Assembly (NCBI GenBank): GCA_020850945.1
Contig: JADZDR010000034.1
Location: 52,030-116,029, forward strand
DNA length: 64,000 bases
Direction: 5' to 3'
Source of the DNA: Acidimicrobiia bacterium
GTDB taxonomy: Bacteria > Actinomycetota > Acidimicrobiia > UBA2766
The notes under the pieces are model-generated. The model made no database searches. It worked only from the letters and a program-made list of their open reading frames with translations, and had not been told where the DNA came from. The position numbers and the translations under genes are program-made. Shown in pieces: positions 35,935 through 45,400 of this stretch (positions are counted from its first letter, which is position 1; each line of letters opens with the position of its first letter).

Positions 35935-36579
35935 ATGACCGCGAGCTCCTCACGTGCGCTGCCGCGCGGCCCGCACGGGTTGAGCCGCGAGGAGGTGGCC
36001 CACTCGCAGCGCACGCGACTCCTCACCGCGATGACGGAGGCCGTCGCCGAGAAGGGCTACGCGAACACGGTGGTCGCCGACGTCGTGTCACGTTCGGGCG
36101 TGTCGCGTGCGACCTTCTACAAGATGTTCGCCGACAAGGAGGCGTGCTTCCTTGCCGCCTTCGACATGAACGCCGAACTCGTCGCCCGCGTGATGGAGAC
36201 CGGCCTCACGGAACTGCACCATGACAGCGACATCGAGCCGATCGACCGGCTCGACCGCGTGCTCGAGCTCTACCTGACGGCGCTGGCGAGCGCCCCCGCC
36301 CTCGCCCGCGTGTTCCTCGTCGAGGTCTACGCGGCCGGTCCGGCCGCCATCGCCCGCCGCCGCGCGACCCAAGACCGCTTCGTGGACATCGTCGCCGCGA
36401 CATATGCCGGACGACCGGGCATGCTCGGCACGCGGGAGAGTCAGCGATTCGCAGCCGAGTTCGTCGTCGGTGCCGTGAGCTCGATGGTCACGAACATCGT
36501 GGGGGCGGGAGACACCGACGCGTTGCCTGCCCTGCGCGTGAAGCTCATGAAGCTCGCCCGCCAGTTCCTCGAAACCTGA
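35935..36579 (+). CDS. TetR-family transcriptional regulator
   Basis: 214-residue TetR regulator. The HTH lies at residues about 28-75 (TAMTEAVAEKGYANTVVADVVSRSGVSRATFYKMFADKEACF). The C-terminal helices form the ligand and dimer domain. The ATG is six bases after TACACT, a leaderless promoter. Position after the esterase, the perfect dyad over its own -35, and two related motifs at the divergent esterase/hydrolase promoters suggest it represses the whole 29104-36579 locus and itself. The ligand is likely an acyl or ester compound by inference. Confidence 0.9.
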   Translation: MTASSSRALPRGPHGLSREEVAHSQRTRLLTAMTEAVAEKGYANTVVADVVSRSGVSRATFYKMFADKEACFLAAFDMNAELVARVMETGLTELHHDSDIEPIDRLDRVLELYLTALASAPALARVFLVEVYAAGPAAIARRRATQDRFVDIVAATYAGRPGMLGTRESQRFAAEFVVGAVSSMVTNIVGAGDTDALPALRVKLMKLARQFLET

Positions 36580-36599
36580 AGGCCCCGGCCGGGTGGAGA

Positions 36600-36983
36600 T
36601 CAGAGGCGGGCCACCTCGTAGGAGTCGACAGCGGGATCGACGGTGACGAAGGTGAGATGCTCGAGCCGGGCTTGGGCGATCAGGAGACGGTCGAAGGGAT
36701 CACGGTGGTGTGGCGGCAGCTCGGCAACCGCGAGCGCGTGGCTGTGCTCCACGGGCAATCCGATCACGCCGTGGCGCTGCATGCGGGTCGGGATGTATGC
36801 GGACGGCGGCTCCGGCAGCGACAGTCTGCCCAACATGAACTTGATCGTGATCTCCCACGCAGAGGCAGCCGAGAGCACCAGGTCGTTGGTCGGGTCCCCG
36901 AGAGCCGTCAGGATCCGGGGGGTGAGGCGTTCGGGTTCGGCCTGGAGCCACAGCCACACGTGCGTGTCGAGCAGGAGCCTCAC
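36600..36983 (-). CDS. VapC-type PIN-domain toxin
   Basis: 127-residue PIN-domain ribonuclease. Acidic site residues lie in LLLDTHVWLWL, SAASAWEITIKFMLGRL (Glu) and HHRDPFDRLLIAQARLE with the last Asp in TVDPAVDSY. This is the PIN subtype usually paired with Phd antitoxins. Its start overlaps the antitoxin stop by four bases on the minus strand. Confidence 0.9.
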   Translation of the reverse strand: MRLLLDTHVWLWLQAEPERLTPRILTALGDPTNDLVLSAASAWEITIKFMLGRLSLPEPPSAYIPTRMQRHGVIGLPVEHSHALAVAELPPHHRDPFDRLLIAQARLEHLTFVTVDPAVDSYEVARL

Positions 36984-37210
36984 GACTCGAACTCGGCCAG
37001 AAGATCCTCGGGCAGGGGTGCATCGAAGTCGTCGGGCACTGCCAGGAGGCCTCGGTCCTGCCCGAACACTCGCTCCCTGCGGTCGCTGATCGCGGAGATC
37101 CGTGCGACAGGTACACCGGAACGGGTGATGACGACGTCCTCCCCGCTCGCCACCCGCCTGAGCAGGCGCGACAGGTTGGTCTTCGCCTCGTGCACACCGA
37201 CGGTGATCAT
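36980..37210 (-). CDS. Phd-family antitoxin
   Basis: 76-residue Phd antitoxin: MITVGVHEAKTNLSRLLRRV followed by GEDVVITRSGVPVARI, then an acidic toxin-binding tail (PLPEDLLAEFES). The ATG at 37210 is chosen because TAGACT lies six bases upstream, a leaderless promoter; a GTG two codons earlier falls between the -10 and the start. A 21-bp palindrome immediately upstream is the likely operator. Confidence 0.9.
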   Translation of the reverse strand: MITVGVHEAKTNLSRLLRRVASGEDVVITRSGVPVARISAISDRRERVFGQDRGLLAVPDDFDAPLPEDLLAEFES

Positions 37211-37216
37211 GCCCAC

Positions 37217-37243
37217 AGTCTAGACTAAGTCGTCGACTTAGTC
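37217..37243. promoter_or_regulatory. Phd/VapC promoter and operator palindromes
   Basis: GACTAAGTCG-T-CGACTTAGTC (37223-37243) is a perfect dyad with 10-base arms. It overlaps a shorter palindrome AGTCTAGACT (37217-37226) that includes the minus-strand -10 TAGACT. The antitoxin-toxin complex would be expected to bind here. Confidence 0.65.
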
Positions 37244-37303
37244 ATAGTAGCCCTGCCGAGGAGATGATACCTTTGGTCACCTGCATCGTCGTCGGGAGGA
37301 CGC

Positions 37304-38971
37304 ATGGGGCGGAAGAGCTCGGGGAGGTCACGCCCCCTCGCAGTCGTGGTGTCGCTCGCCGTGGCGGTTGGTGGTGTGGTGGTCCCGGTGTCGGTGGGCG
37401 GTGTGCCCGCCGCCGGCGCGACGGCAACGACCGTCTGTGAGATCCAGGGGATCCGGGTGCCGGTCGAGGTGCCGTTTGCCGCCACCCCGCGGGGCGGCGC
37501 CGTCGAGATCGAGATCACGTTCCCGGAGCTGCCGATCGATCTCACGATCGAGTCGGCCACCATCGTCGTGCCGATCCCGGCCGACGTCGAGTCGGTCGGC
37601 TCCGTCGTGTTCAGCGGCGGCAACCTGCCCGTGACGTACAGCATCGAGGGCGGGGAGGTCCTCGTCACCGTGACCGGCCCGGCCCCGTCCGACGCGGTTG
37701 AGCTTCCCACGGCACTCGTATCGTTCACACTGGAGGACGGAGCGGACCCGTCCCTTCCCCGCTGGGTCGAGTTCGAGAGCCTCACGGCGGAGACCGATGT
37801 CGGCACGGCCACGTGCGAGCCGACGACCGAGCCACCGCCCCCGCCGCTCACCGCGACGACTCCCGACCCGGATCCCTTCTACGCGCCCGACCCGGGCTTC
37901 GAGACCGAGCCGCCCGGCACCGTGTTGCGGTCGCGGCCGTTCTCGGTCCGGCTGTCGGGCCGCGTCCTCCCGATAGCGGCCACACAGGCCCTCTTCCGTA
38001 CGACCGACACGGTGGGTGAGCCGGTCGCCACAGTGGTGACGCTGCTCCGGTCGCCCATCCCCTACAAGCACGGCGCGCGGCCGCTCGTGTCCTACCAGTT
38101 CGCCACCGACAGCCTCGGTGCCCGCTGCCAACCGTCGCGTGCGCTGGCCGCAGCCTCGGGCGGGAACGTCGAGATGATCCTCGTCCTCCTCTTGCTCCTC
38201 TCGGGGTATCACGTCGCGATTCCCGACTACGAGGGGCCACGTTTCGCCTACGGGGCCGGGCGCATGGAGGGGCAGGCGGTGCTCGACGGTATCCGGGCGG
38301 CGGAGAGCCTACCGGGCACGGGACTGGCGGGTGTCGCGACCCCGGTCGGGATGTGGGGCTACTCGGGAGGTGCCATCGCGAGCGGATGGGCGGCAGAGCT
38401 GCACGGCTCCTATGCGCCGGAGCTCGACATCCGGGGTGTCGCCTCCGGTGGCACACCCGCCGACCTGCTGGCCACGGCCCGCCACATGGACGGCACCTTC
38501 ATGTCCGGCTTCATGCTCCTCGTCGCCGTCGCCCTCGCCCGCGAATACCCGTACTTCGGGTACGCGTTCAACGACGCTGGCCGGGCGCTCGCCGCCGACT
38601 TGGCAGACGCCTGCACGGACAAGGGGTTGACCGGGTACCCGTTCCGCCGTATCGGCGAGTTCGTCTCCATCGACGACCCGCTCACGAACCCGCTCGTCGT
38701 GAAGGCGCTCGAGGACACCAAGCTCGGCCGGGTCGCGCCGCGGGCGCCGGTGTTCCTGTACCACGCCGTCCACGACGAAGGCATCCCGTTCGCGGAGGCC
38801 GTCGCCCTCCACACCGCCTGGTGCGAGAAGGGTGCCGACGTGACCTTCTACGCCGACCGGGCGAGCGAGCACGTCATCCTGCCGATCACGCAGTCGTGGC
38901 GGGCGTTGCGCTTCCTGCGCGACCGGTTCCGGGGCACCCCGACGGCCGGCACGTGTCCGCCGGCCCCCTAG
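37304..38971 (+). CDS. secreted LIP-family lipase with N-terminal beta domain
   Basis: 555-residue exported protein. A signal peptide (VVVSLAVAVGGVVV, cleavage after AGA near 38) precedes a beta-rich domain of about 150 residues resembling adhesion or surface domains. A proline-rich linker (PTTEPPPPPL) leads to a secretory lipase domain (about 190-555) with Ser in GYSGGAIASGW, Asp in HDEGIPF and His in ASEHVILP. The LIP family hydrolyses triacylglycerols. A gggagga ribosome site precedes the ATG. Its TAG stop overlaps the convergent methyltransferase-like gene's TAG by four bases (CTAG). Confidence 0.88.
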   Translation: MGRKSSGRSRPLAVVVSLAVAVGGVVVPVSVGGVPAAGATATTVCEIQGIRVPVEVPFAATPRGGAVEIEITFPELPIDLTIESATIVVPIPADVESVGSVVFSGGNLPVTYSIEGGEVLVTVTGPAPSDAVELPTALVSFTLEDGADPSLPRWVEFESLTAETDVGTATCEPTTEPPPPPLTATTPDPDPFYAPDPGFETEPPGTVLRSRPFSVRLSGRVLPIAATQALFRTTDTVGEPVATVVTLLRSPIPYKHGARPLVSYQFATDSLGARCQPSRALAAASGGNVEMILVLLLLLSGYHVAIPDYEGPRFAYGAGRMEGQAVLDGIRAAESLPGTGLAGVATPVGMWGYSGGAIASGWAAELHGSYAPELDIRGVASGGTPADLLATARHMDGTFMSGFMLLVAVALAREYPYFGYAFNDAGRALAADLADACTDKGLTGYPFRRIGEFVSIDDPLTNPLVVKALEDTKLGRVAPRAPVFLYHAVHDEGIPFAEAVALHTAWCEKGADVTFYADRASEHVILPITQSWRALRFLRDRFRGTPTAGTCPPAP

Positions 38972-39579
38972 GTGGCGGGTCTCGTGAGGCGGGGGAGGAA
39001 GCGGCCCGTCGTCGCCCGGTACTGCTCGTACGTCGCGCCGTGGGTAAGGGCGAGGTAGGGCTCTTCGACGAAACGGACCTGGAGCTCGAGCGCGCTGGCG
39101 AGCACCAAGAAAGCGGCGATTCCGAGTGGATTCGCGACGAGGAGGGTGAGACCGAGCGTGGCGACGAGCATGGCCGTGAAGATCGGGTTGCGGACCCGTG
39201 CGAACACGCCGGTCGTGACGAGGTCCGTGCGCTGTGAGTCGTCGACACCGATGCGCCACGAGTCGCCCATCGCCATCTGGGCGACGAGCGTGAGACCGAT
39301 GCCGGCCACCCCGAGCACGACTCCTGTGACCGCGGCCCACGTCGTGTCGAGGAAACCCACCCGACTCATGCCGGCGATGTCGGCGATCGGGGCGGCGGCG
39401 AGAAGGACCAACGCGCAGACCAACCCGAGCGCAGCCGCGAGCTCGGGGAGCGGTGCGCCCCGACGCGGGCGGATGAACCCGGTGGATCCGGTACGGCGCC
39501 ACTGCACCCACGACCTCCAGCCGAACGCGAGGGCGAAGAACACGACCTCGACGCCGACCGCCACCCATCCACGGGTCAC
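38968..39579 (-). CDS. isoprenylcysteine carboxyl methyltransferase-like membrane protein
   Basis: 203-residue membrane protein with about five spans. The C-terminal half has GVFARVRNPIFTAML and the motif EEPYLALTHGATYEQYRATTGRFLP, typical of ICMT/PEMT-like methyltransferases that bind S-adenosylmethionine. Bacterial members methylate isoprenoid, phospholipid or unknown substrates. GTG start overlaps the stop of the upstream LLM gene (GTGA), so they form an operon. Confidence 0.87.
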   Translation of the reverse strand: MTRGWVAVGVEVVFFALAFGWRSWVQWRRTGSTGFIRPRRGAPLPELAAALGLVCALVLLAAAPIADIAGMSRVGFLDTTWAAVTGVVLGVAGIGLTLVAQMAMGDSWRIGVDDSQRTDLVTTGVFARVRNPIFTAMLVATLGLTLLVANPLGIAAFLVLASALELQVRFVEEPYLALTHGATYEQYRATTGRFLPRLTRPAT

Positions 39580-40472
39580 GACCCGACCCCTGTCTCCCAG
39601 TCGAGGTCGAGGATGTGAGTGAGGGCCTCCATCTGCTCGATGTGGTGTGCGGTTGAGTCGCTCCGGAACCGGTAGTTGAGGACCGTGGTTCCGGCCGCGA
39701 TGTACGCGTCGGCCTGGCGGCGGATCGTGTCCGTGTCGGTCAGGGGATCGACGGCAGGTTCGGGCCAGAGGACGACGTCGAGGGGGCGGTTGCGTTCCTC
39801 CCACGCCGGCAGGCGGTGCGCCCAGTCCAGCATCTCGCGCACCGCGTCGAGATCGAGGAGGAAGGGCATCCACGCGTCGCCGAGCTCGACTGCGCGCCGC
39901 AGCGAACGCCGCGTGCGGCCCCCGACCCAGATGGGCACGTCCTCGCGGGGGGAAGCCGGTTCGACGACGAGGCCCTCGAACCGGAAGTGGCTTCCCGCGT
40001 AGTCGGGTGTCACGCGCCCCCACGCCGCCCGGATCGCCCGGATCGCGTCGTCGGCGACGTCACCACGCCCTGCGAACGGCTTGCCGAGGAGGGCGAACTC
40101 CTCCTCCAGCGATCCGACGCCCACGCCGAGGACGAGGCGGGATCCGCTCAGGAGATCGAGCGTGCTGTAGTGCTTCACCACCTCGAGCGGATGGTGGTAG
40201 GGGAGGACGACGATGTTCGTGACGAGACGGATCCGTTCGGTCAGTGCCGCCAGGTACGAGAGGGTGGCCAGCAGGTCCCAGTAACGGTGACCGCGTCGCG
40301 GGTCGACGTCGACGGGCACCGCGACATGCTCGCTCGCCGTGAGGTGGTGGTAGCCGAGGCGGTCTGCGGCGCGGGCGACGGCGACGAGGTCGTCGACGCC
40401 GGCACTCTCCTCCCAGGCGTTGTGAGACCTGGGCAGGAGGAGGACGACAGGCGTGATGATCCCGATCCGCAT
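39576..40472 (-). CDS. LLM-class F420-dependent oxidoreductase
   Basis: 298-residue luciferase-like enzyme. It has GYHHLTASEHVAVP near residue 40, RIRLVTNIVVLPYHHPLEVVKHYSTLDLLSGSRL near 85 and VPIWVGGRTRRSLRRA near 180, the usual barrel landmarks of F420-dependent members. It is the first gene of an operon with the ICMT-like gene. A gaggagg ribosome site precedes the ATG at 40472; a longer in-frame start is not needed. Substrate unknown. Confidence 0.87.
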   Translation of the reverse strand: MRIGIITPVVLLLPRSHNAWEESAGVDDLVAVARAADRLGYHHLTASEHVAVPVDVDPRRGHRYWDLLATLSYLAALTERIRLVTNIVVLPYHHPLEVVKHYSTLDLLSGSRLVLGVGVGSLEEEFALLGKPFAGRGDVADDAIRAIRAAWGRVTPDYAGSHFRFEGLVVEPASPREDVPIWVGGRTRRSLRRAVELGDAWMPFLLDLDAVREMLDWAHRLPAWEERNRPLDVVLWPEPAVDPLTDTDTIRRQADAYIAAGTTVLNYRFRSDSTAHHIEQMEALTHILDLDWETGVGS

Positions 40473-40570
40473 TTCCCGCCTCCTCGTGCGTTTCCCGTTC
40501 CTGCCCGCGCGGCCCTGACCACCGCAAGATACGGGTTGCGGGTGCAGCATGCCGGACTTCCCAGGTGCCA

Positions 40571-40590
40571 ACTTATCGTATATGATAAGT
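40571..40590. promoter_or_regulatory. promoter/operator of the AbiEii-like toxin-antitoxin operon
   Basis: ACTTATC (40571-40577) and GATAAGT (40584-40590) are perfect complements around a six-base centre. The -10 TATGAT (40581-40586) lies in the dyad, seven bases before the toxin ATG. Binding by the XRE antitoxin would cover the promoter. Confidence 0.62.
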
Positions 40591-40593
40591 CAG

Positions 40594-41283
40594 ATGTCTG
40601 CCATGAGCCCGGTGCTGCGCCAGGTCCTCGCCTCGGCCGCCCGCCTCCAGGAGGTGGTCCCCGATGCGGTTCTCGTCGGTGACGCGGCGGCCGCCCTCCA
40701 CGCCGGACATCGCGACTCGTTCGACCACGATCATGTGTTGGAGGATCTCTCCGACCGCTACGAGGCAGTGCTCGACGCCGTCGAGGCGACGCAAGGGTGG
40801 GCGACGTCGGTGCGGGCGTCGAAGCCGCCCGTCACGATCATGGGCAGTCTCGGCGGGGTCGAGGCGGGACTGCGCCAGATGCGCCGCACGCGGCCGCTCG
40901 AGACCTGCGAGGTCGACCTCGGTGACGACGGTCGAGTCGTCGCCCCGACCGCAGCCGAGGCGTTGCGCATCAAGGCGTACCTGGCCGTGCAACGCAACGT
41001 GGTCCGCGACTACCTCGACGTCGTTGCGCTCGCCGACCATCTCGGCGAGGACGCCGCGGTGGAGATCCTGGCGGACATCGACGACTACTACGACGACCGC
41101 TCCGGCGAAGCCGGGTCGGTGCTCACCTCGCTCGTGGCGGCGCTCGCAGATCCGCGGCCCCGCGACCCCGACGTGATCGACGAGCTGCCCCGCTACAAGG
41201 GGCTCGACCCACGCTGGCACCGGTGGACCGATGTCGTCGACGCCTGTCGGTCCCTCGCCCTCCGCCTCGCCGGAGCGGCCTGA
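40594..41283 (+). CDS. AbiEii-like nucleotidyltransferase toxin
   Basis: 229-residue nucleotidyltransferase-fold protein of the kind placed first in AbiE-like toxin-antitoxin pairs. The catalytic region is GDAAAALHAGHRDSFDHDHV: GD at 29-30 takes the place of the usual GG, with the metal Asp pair at 44 and 46. The C-terminal DYLDVVALADHLG and DDYY segments are conserved in actinobacterial homologues. The ATG at 40594 is chosen because of the leaderless -10; upstream Met codons fall before it. Its stop overlaps the next gene (ATGA). Related toxins modify nucleotides or tRNA; the target here is unknown. Confidence 0.78.
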   Translation: MSAMSPVLRQVLASAARLQEVVPDAVLVGDAAAALHAGHRDSFDHDHVLEDLSDRYEAVLDAVEATQGWATSVRASKPPVTIMGSLGGVEAGLRQMRRTRPLETCEVDLGDDGRVVAPTAAEALRIKAYLAVQRNVVRDYLDVVALADHLGEDAAVEILADIDDYYDDRSGEAGSVLTSLVAALADPRPRDPDVIDELPRYKGLDPRWHRWTDVVDACRSLALRLAGAA

Positions 41284-41738
41284 TGGCGCTCCGATTCCGC
41301 AATGTCGACGCGTCCCCGGAAGACGACGTGCGGACGTGGCCGCACGAGGCGCTCGTGACCGCAGTCGACCGCGGCCTCGTCCCCGACTGGCGTCCGATCT
41401 TCGACGAGATCCGCCGGTCGCCGTGGGGCCCGGTCGCGCGGCGCGTCGAGAGGTATCTCGCCTACCGCGAGCCGGACGGGGTCGGCACGCTGTTCTCACT
41501 CGCTGTCGAACGCGCCCGCCGCGACAGGGAACGGGAGGATCGAGCCGAAGTGGCCTCCCGCATCCGGGCGGCCGTGGCACGGTCCGGGCTCACCAACGCC
41601 GAGTTCGCCGCCCTGATCGGGACGAGCGCGTCGCGGCTCAGCACGTACGTGAACGGGAAGGTGACGCCCTCCGCCGCCATGCTCGTGCGCATCGAACACA
41701 TATCCGTCGCACACTTGCTACACTCGTCGCATGTCTGA
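41283..41738 (+). CDS. XRE-type helix-turn-helix antitoxin
   Basis: 151-residue protein coupled to the AbiEii-like gene. Residues about 88-135 are an XRE helix-turn-helix (VASRIRAAVARSGLTNAEFAALIGTSASRLSTYVNGKV). The N-terminal part (FRNVDASPEDDVRTWP, WGPVARRVERYLAY) is a conserved extension seen in this antitoxin type. The C-terminus is shifted into SVAHLLHSSHV, overlapping the start of the next antitoxin gene by eight bases. The tail may have been rewritten when the adjacent module arrived. Confidence 0.8.
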   Translation: MALRFRNVDASPEDDVRTWPHEALVTAVDRGLVPDWRPIFDEIRRSPWGPVARRVERYLAYREPDGVGTLFSLAVERARRDREREDRAEVASRIRAAVARSGLTNAEFAALIGTSASRLSTYVNGKVTPSAAMLVRIEHISVAHLLHSSHV

Positions 41739-41985
41739 GGTCGCATCTCGGGTTCTTCGCAACTCGACTCGATCGCTGTTGGAACGTGTCGAGTCCGGCG
41801 AGACGATCACGATCACGGTTGACGGCAGGCCCGTGGCCCTGCTCACCCCCGTCGGGCGTCGCCGCCGCTGGCTGCCCAGGAGCGAGTTCGTGTCGTCCGT
41901 CCTCGCCCACCAGACCGACAGCGGATTCGCCGGTGATCTCGAGCAGCTGGCGGGTGAGACGACCGACGAGGTCCCGCTCACGTGA
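41731..41985 (+). CDS. Phd-family antitoxin
   Basis: 84-residue Phd antitoxin with VASRVLRNSTRSLLERVESGETITITVDGRPVALL, a linker and an acidic tail. The ATG is six bases after TACACT (41719-41724); the sequence around it is nearly identical to that before tetR. So it has its own leaderless promoter inside the end of the XRE gene. Its stop overlaps the toxin start (GTGA). Confidence 0.88.
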   Translation: MSEVASRVLRNSTRSLLERVESGETITITVDGRPVALLTPVGRRRRWLPRSEFVSSVLAHQTDSGFAGDLEQLAGETTDEVPLT

Positions 41986-42368
41986 GTCGTGGCTTGGCCG
42001 ACACTTCCGTGTTCATCGCGCGGGAGAGCGGAAGGGTCTTGGACTCAACCGCGTTGCCCGACGAGCTGGCCGTGTCGATCGTCACGATCGGAGAGTTGCG
42101 GGCAGGAGTGCTTGTGGCCGCGAGCGTCGAAGTCCGGGACCGTCGTCTCAGGACGCTGGCGGCAGCCCTGGAGCTCGATCCGATCCCGGTCGACGAGGAT
42201 GTCGCTGTCGAATGGGCGCGACTGCGGGTTCTCCTCCGAGACGGCGAACAGCGGATGCCGGTCAACGACTCCTGGATCGCGGCGACCGCTCTCGCCTTCG
42301 ACGTTCCCGTCGTGACCCAGGACGGAGACTTCCCGGAGATCGCAGGCCTGACCGTCGTCCGCGTGTGA
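41982..42368 (+). CDS. VapC-type PIN-domain toxin
   Basis: 128-residue PIN-domain ribonuclease. Metal-site residues lie in LADTSVFIARESG (Asp), VSIVTIGELRAGV (Glu), VNDSWIAATAL (Asp) and VTQDGDFPEI (Asp). GTG start overlaps the Phd stop. This subtype resembles mycobacterial VapC. It ends 88 bases before the first giant gene. Confidence 0.9.
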   Translation: MSRGLADTSVFIARESGRVLDSTALPDELAVSIVTIGELRAGVLVAASVEVRDRRLRTLAAALELDPIPVDEDVAVEWARLRVLLRDGEQRMPVNDSWIAATALAFDVPVVTQDGDFPEIAGLTVVRV

Positions 42369-42456
42369 TCTCGCCCCACCTCGGTAGGGGGGTACGGATG
42401 AAAACGCGTGGACACTGCCCTACGTTGTGCGCGGAACGACGATCCGGGAGGGCGAG

Positions 42457-45400
42457 GTGGCCCGCGACGACACGGGATGGTGGCAGTCGAGCGTCGGATC
42501 CTCCGTCGCGCGACGCAGCGTCCTCAAGGGCCTGGGGCTGAGCGCCGGGACGGCGCTGGCCGAAGGCAACCTGTCTCGGTCGCCCCTCATGACGAGCCTC
42601 GCGGCAGTCGTCACGGAGCCGATCACGGAGCTCGACGTGCTCCGGCCGGAGGACTTCCTCTACCTCCGCTTCCGGTTCGTGAACCTCCTCGTCGACACGT
42701 CGCTGCCCAACCAGCCGATGCTGCGGCGGCGCAGATCCGATCGCCGGGCCCTCGTCGTCGTCGGGTTCCCGCCCCAGCACGTCGCAGAGGAGGTCCTCCT
42801 CACGACAGGCGCGCAGGGGAGCCCACCGAACCCGCCGCCGCCCGACCAGCTCGTCGACCCGGTGCCGCCCGCGAACGTGGGAATGGCGGCGCGTCTCGCA
42901 CGCAGATCGCGCCTCGCCTTCGAGTTCCCCGACGGCGTGCAGGCGATCCCGTTCACGATGGACTCACTCCTCGACTGGGCGGCGCTCACGCCCCATCTCG
43001 TACCCGTCGCCGGTGACTGGTCGTACGTCTCCACGATGCCGCAGTTGCGCAGACCCACGGACAACGAGACGGCGATCGAGGCGCCGTGGTGGCTCGTGCT
43101 GTCACCGAGCAGCCAACAGGCGTGGGCGCATGCCGCCGAGCCCGTGTCCCACAACGGCCGCACCGAGCTGTGGCACACCCGTCTCGCCCGCCTGGACAAC
43201 GGCGTCGTCGACGAGGCACAGCCCGACGGGGTACGGGCCGTGTGGGCGCGCGATCCCGACTTCGGGGACTACCTGCGCGGCACGGCCACGCCACCGGGGA
43301 TCATCGACCAGCTCCGCTCACCCCACATCTCCACAGACGGCATGCCGATGCGCATGGCGTACACGCCCCAGGACCGACTCGACGCCGTCCGCAACACCTC
43401 CGACTACAGCGCCTACAGCCCCTGGACCATCCCGAGCGGCTACATGCCCCAGCCGTTCCGCACCGAACGCCTCATGCTGTCCTCCCTCGGGGCGTGGGTC
43501 GACATCGACGGCAACTGGGCCGACTCGCCGTTCAACAGCCTCGTCGAATGGCGTCACCGGGCGACGCTCGGCCGCGACCACTACGTGCGCATCGTGAACA
43601 AGGGATACCTGCATCCCTTCGGCCACAGGGCTGTGCTCGTGCGCGAGACGGAACGCAGGTTCCGCGACGACAACGGCACCCGCGGGGCGTACCTCCTTCT
43701 GCGCGCATTCGTCGTCGTCACGCAACCGGTCCGTGAATATCCCGCCTCGCTCGGCCTCCCCATCGGAGGTCGGAGCTTCCCGTTCCAGCAGCTCGAGGTC
43801 GTGACGCGGGTGTCACCCGGTTTCGGCGGACTCGACACGGTCGGCGACCCGCATGCGTTCCAGCCGCTCGACGTCCCGAACGGGAGCCCGATCGCCCTCG
43901 GTTTCCGTGGCACCGACTGGGAAGGCAACACCGCGACCTTCAACGCGCCGTTCGTGTTCGTGGAGGACGTCGGAGACGCCCCGTTCGACGCCACGGTCAT
44001 GCAGAGCGTGAACAGCGCCTATGCCGCCCTGCCCGAGGTGCGACGGCGTGCGGACCTCGCGGGCCAGCCCGTCGCGTTCGCGCCGCCGTCCGTACCAGGC
44101 AACACGTCGTTCCCGGTCGGAGAGCTCGTGTTCGGCGCCCTCGACGCCGTGAGCAATGCCGCCGGGAGCGCCTTCCGTGACGCCGACCAACTCCGCGGCT
44201 TCCCGCAGATGCGCAGGGGGCTCGTGAACCTGCCGGTCGTCGAGCAGCTCGCCGGTGTACCCGGCCTCGCGCCCTCGGTCGAGTACGTGGACCAGTACCT
44301 GCAGAACGGCTTCGACGGTCTCGTGAACGCCGGCGAGGCCTTCCTGCGGTTCCCCCAGCCCCTCCCGCTCCCGTTCTCCACCGAGAACGCCGGTGGCATG
44401 GCGAACCCGAGCCAGCAGCTCACGGCCATCACCCGCAACCTCGGGCCGGTCGCGGGCGAGCTCGCGCACGTCCTTGCCGACGAGTTCCACCCCGACAAGG
44501 TCTTCAGCGACCTCGCCGCCAAGATCCTCGGCGGCATCCCCCTCAAGGACATCCTCAACGTCGTGAGCGGCGTCGCAGGCGACGCCGAGAAGGCCATGAA
44601 GTACGCGCGGGAACAGCTCCCCGACGAGGTCGTCGTCCGCTTCCGCTGGAAGCCGGACCTGAAGAAGGACCCGCTCCACATCTTCGAGCCGCTCTCGAAC
44701 CCGAAGACGGACGCGTTCATCGAGGGCGAGGCCCGCCAGAGCGTCAAGGACCCGAACAAGCGCAGCGCACGCTTCCACGGCGAGATCACGAGCTTCCGCC
44801 TCCACCTCATCGGCGACGGCCCGACCGAGTTCCTGCGCATCAGCGTCTCGAAGCTCTCCTTCACGTCCGCGACGGGCCAGAAGACCCAGATCGACGTCGC
44901 CGTCGACGACGTCGCCTTCCAGGGGGCGCTCAAGTTCGTGGACGAGCTGCGCAAGTACCTGCCGGCGATCGGCAAGGGCCTCGACTCCGTCCCGATCCCC
45001 AAGGCGATCACGGCGTCGATGGGCATCGCGATCCCCGCCGTCGCGGTCGGTGTCTTCGAGCTCTCGAACCTGGCCTTCAGCGCCGCCGTGACCGTTCCCC
45101 TCACAGGCGATCCGGTCCGGGTTCGTTTCGCCTTCTCGTCCCGCCAGGACCCGTTCCTGCTCACGATCAGTTGTTTCGGCGGGAGCGGCTTCTTCGCCAT
45201 AGCCATCGGCGCCGACGGAGTGGAGCTGCTCGAGATCCAGTTCGCCTTCGCCGCCTCTCTCACCCTCGACATCGGGGTCGCCCAGGGTGGTGTCGACATC
45301 ACGGCCGGCATCTACCTGAAGCTCGCCAAGCAGGGAAACAGCGAGAACGTCACGATCGAAGGCTTCCTCAAGATGCACGGGCAGGTGAGCGTGCTCGGGA

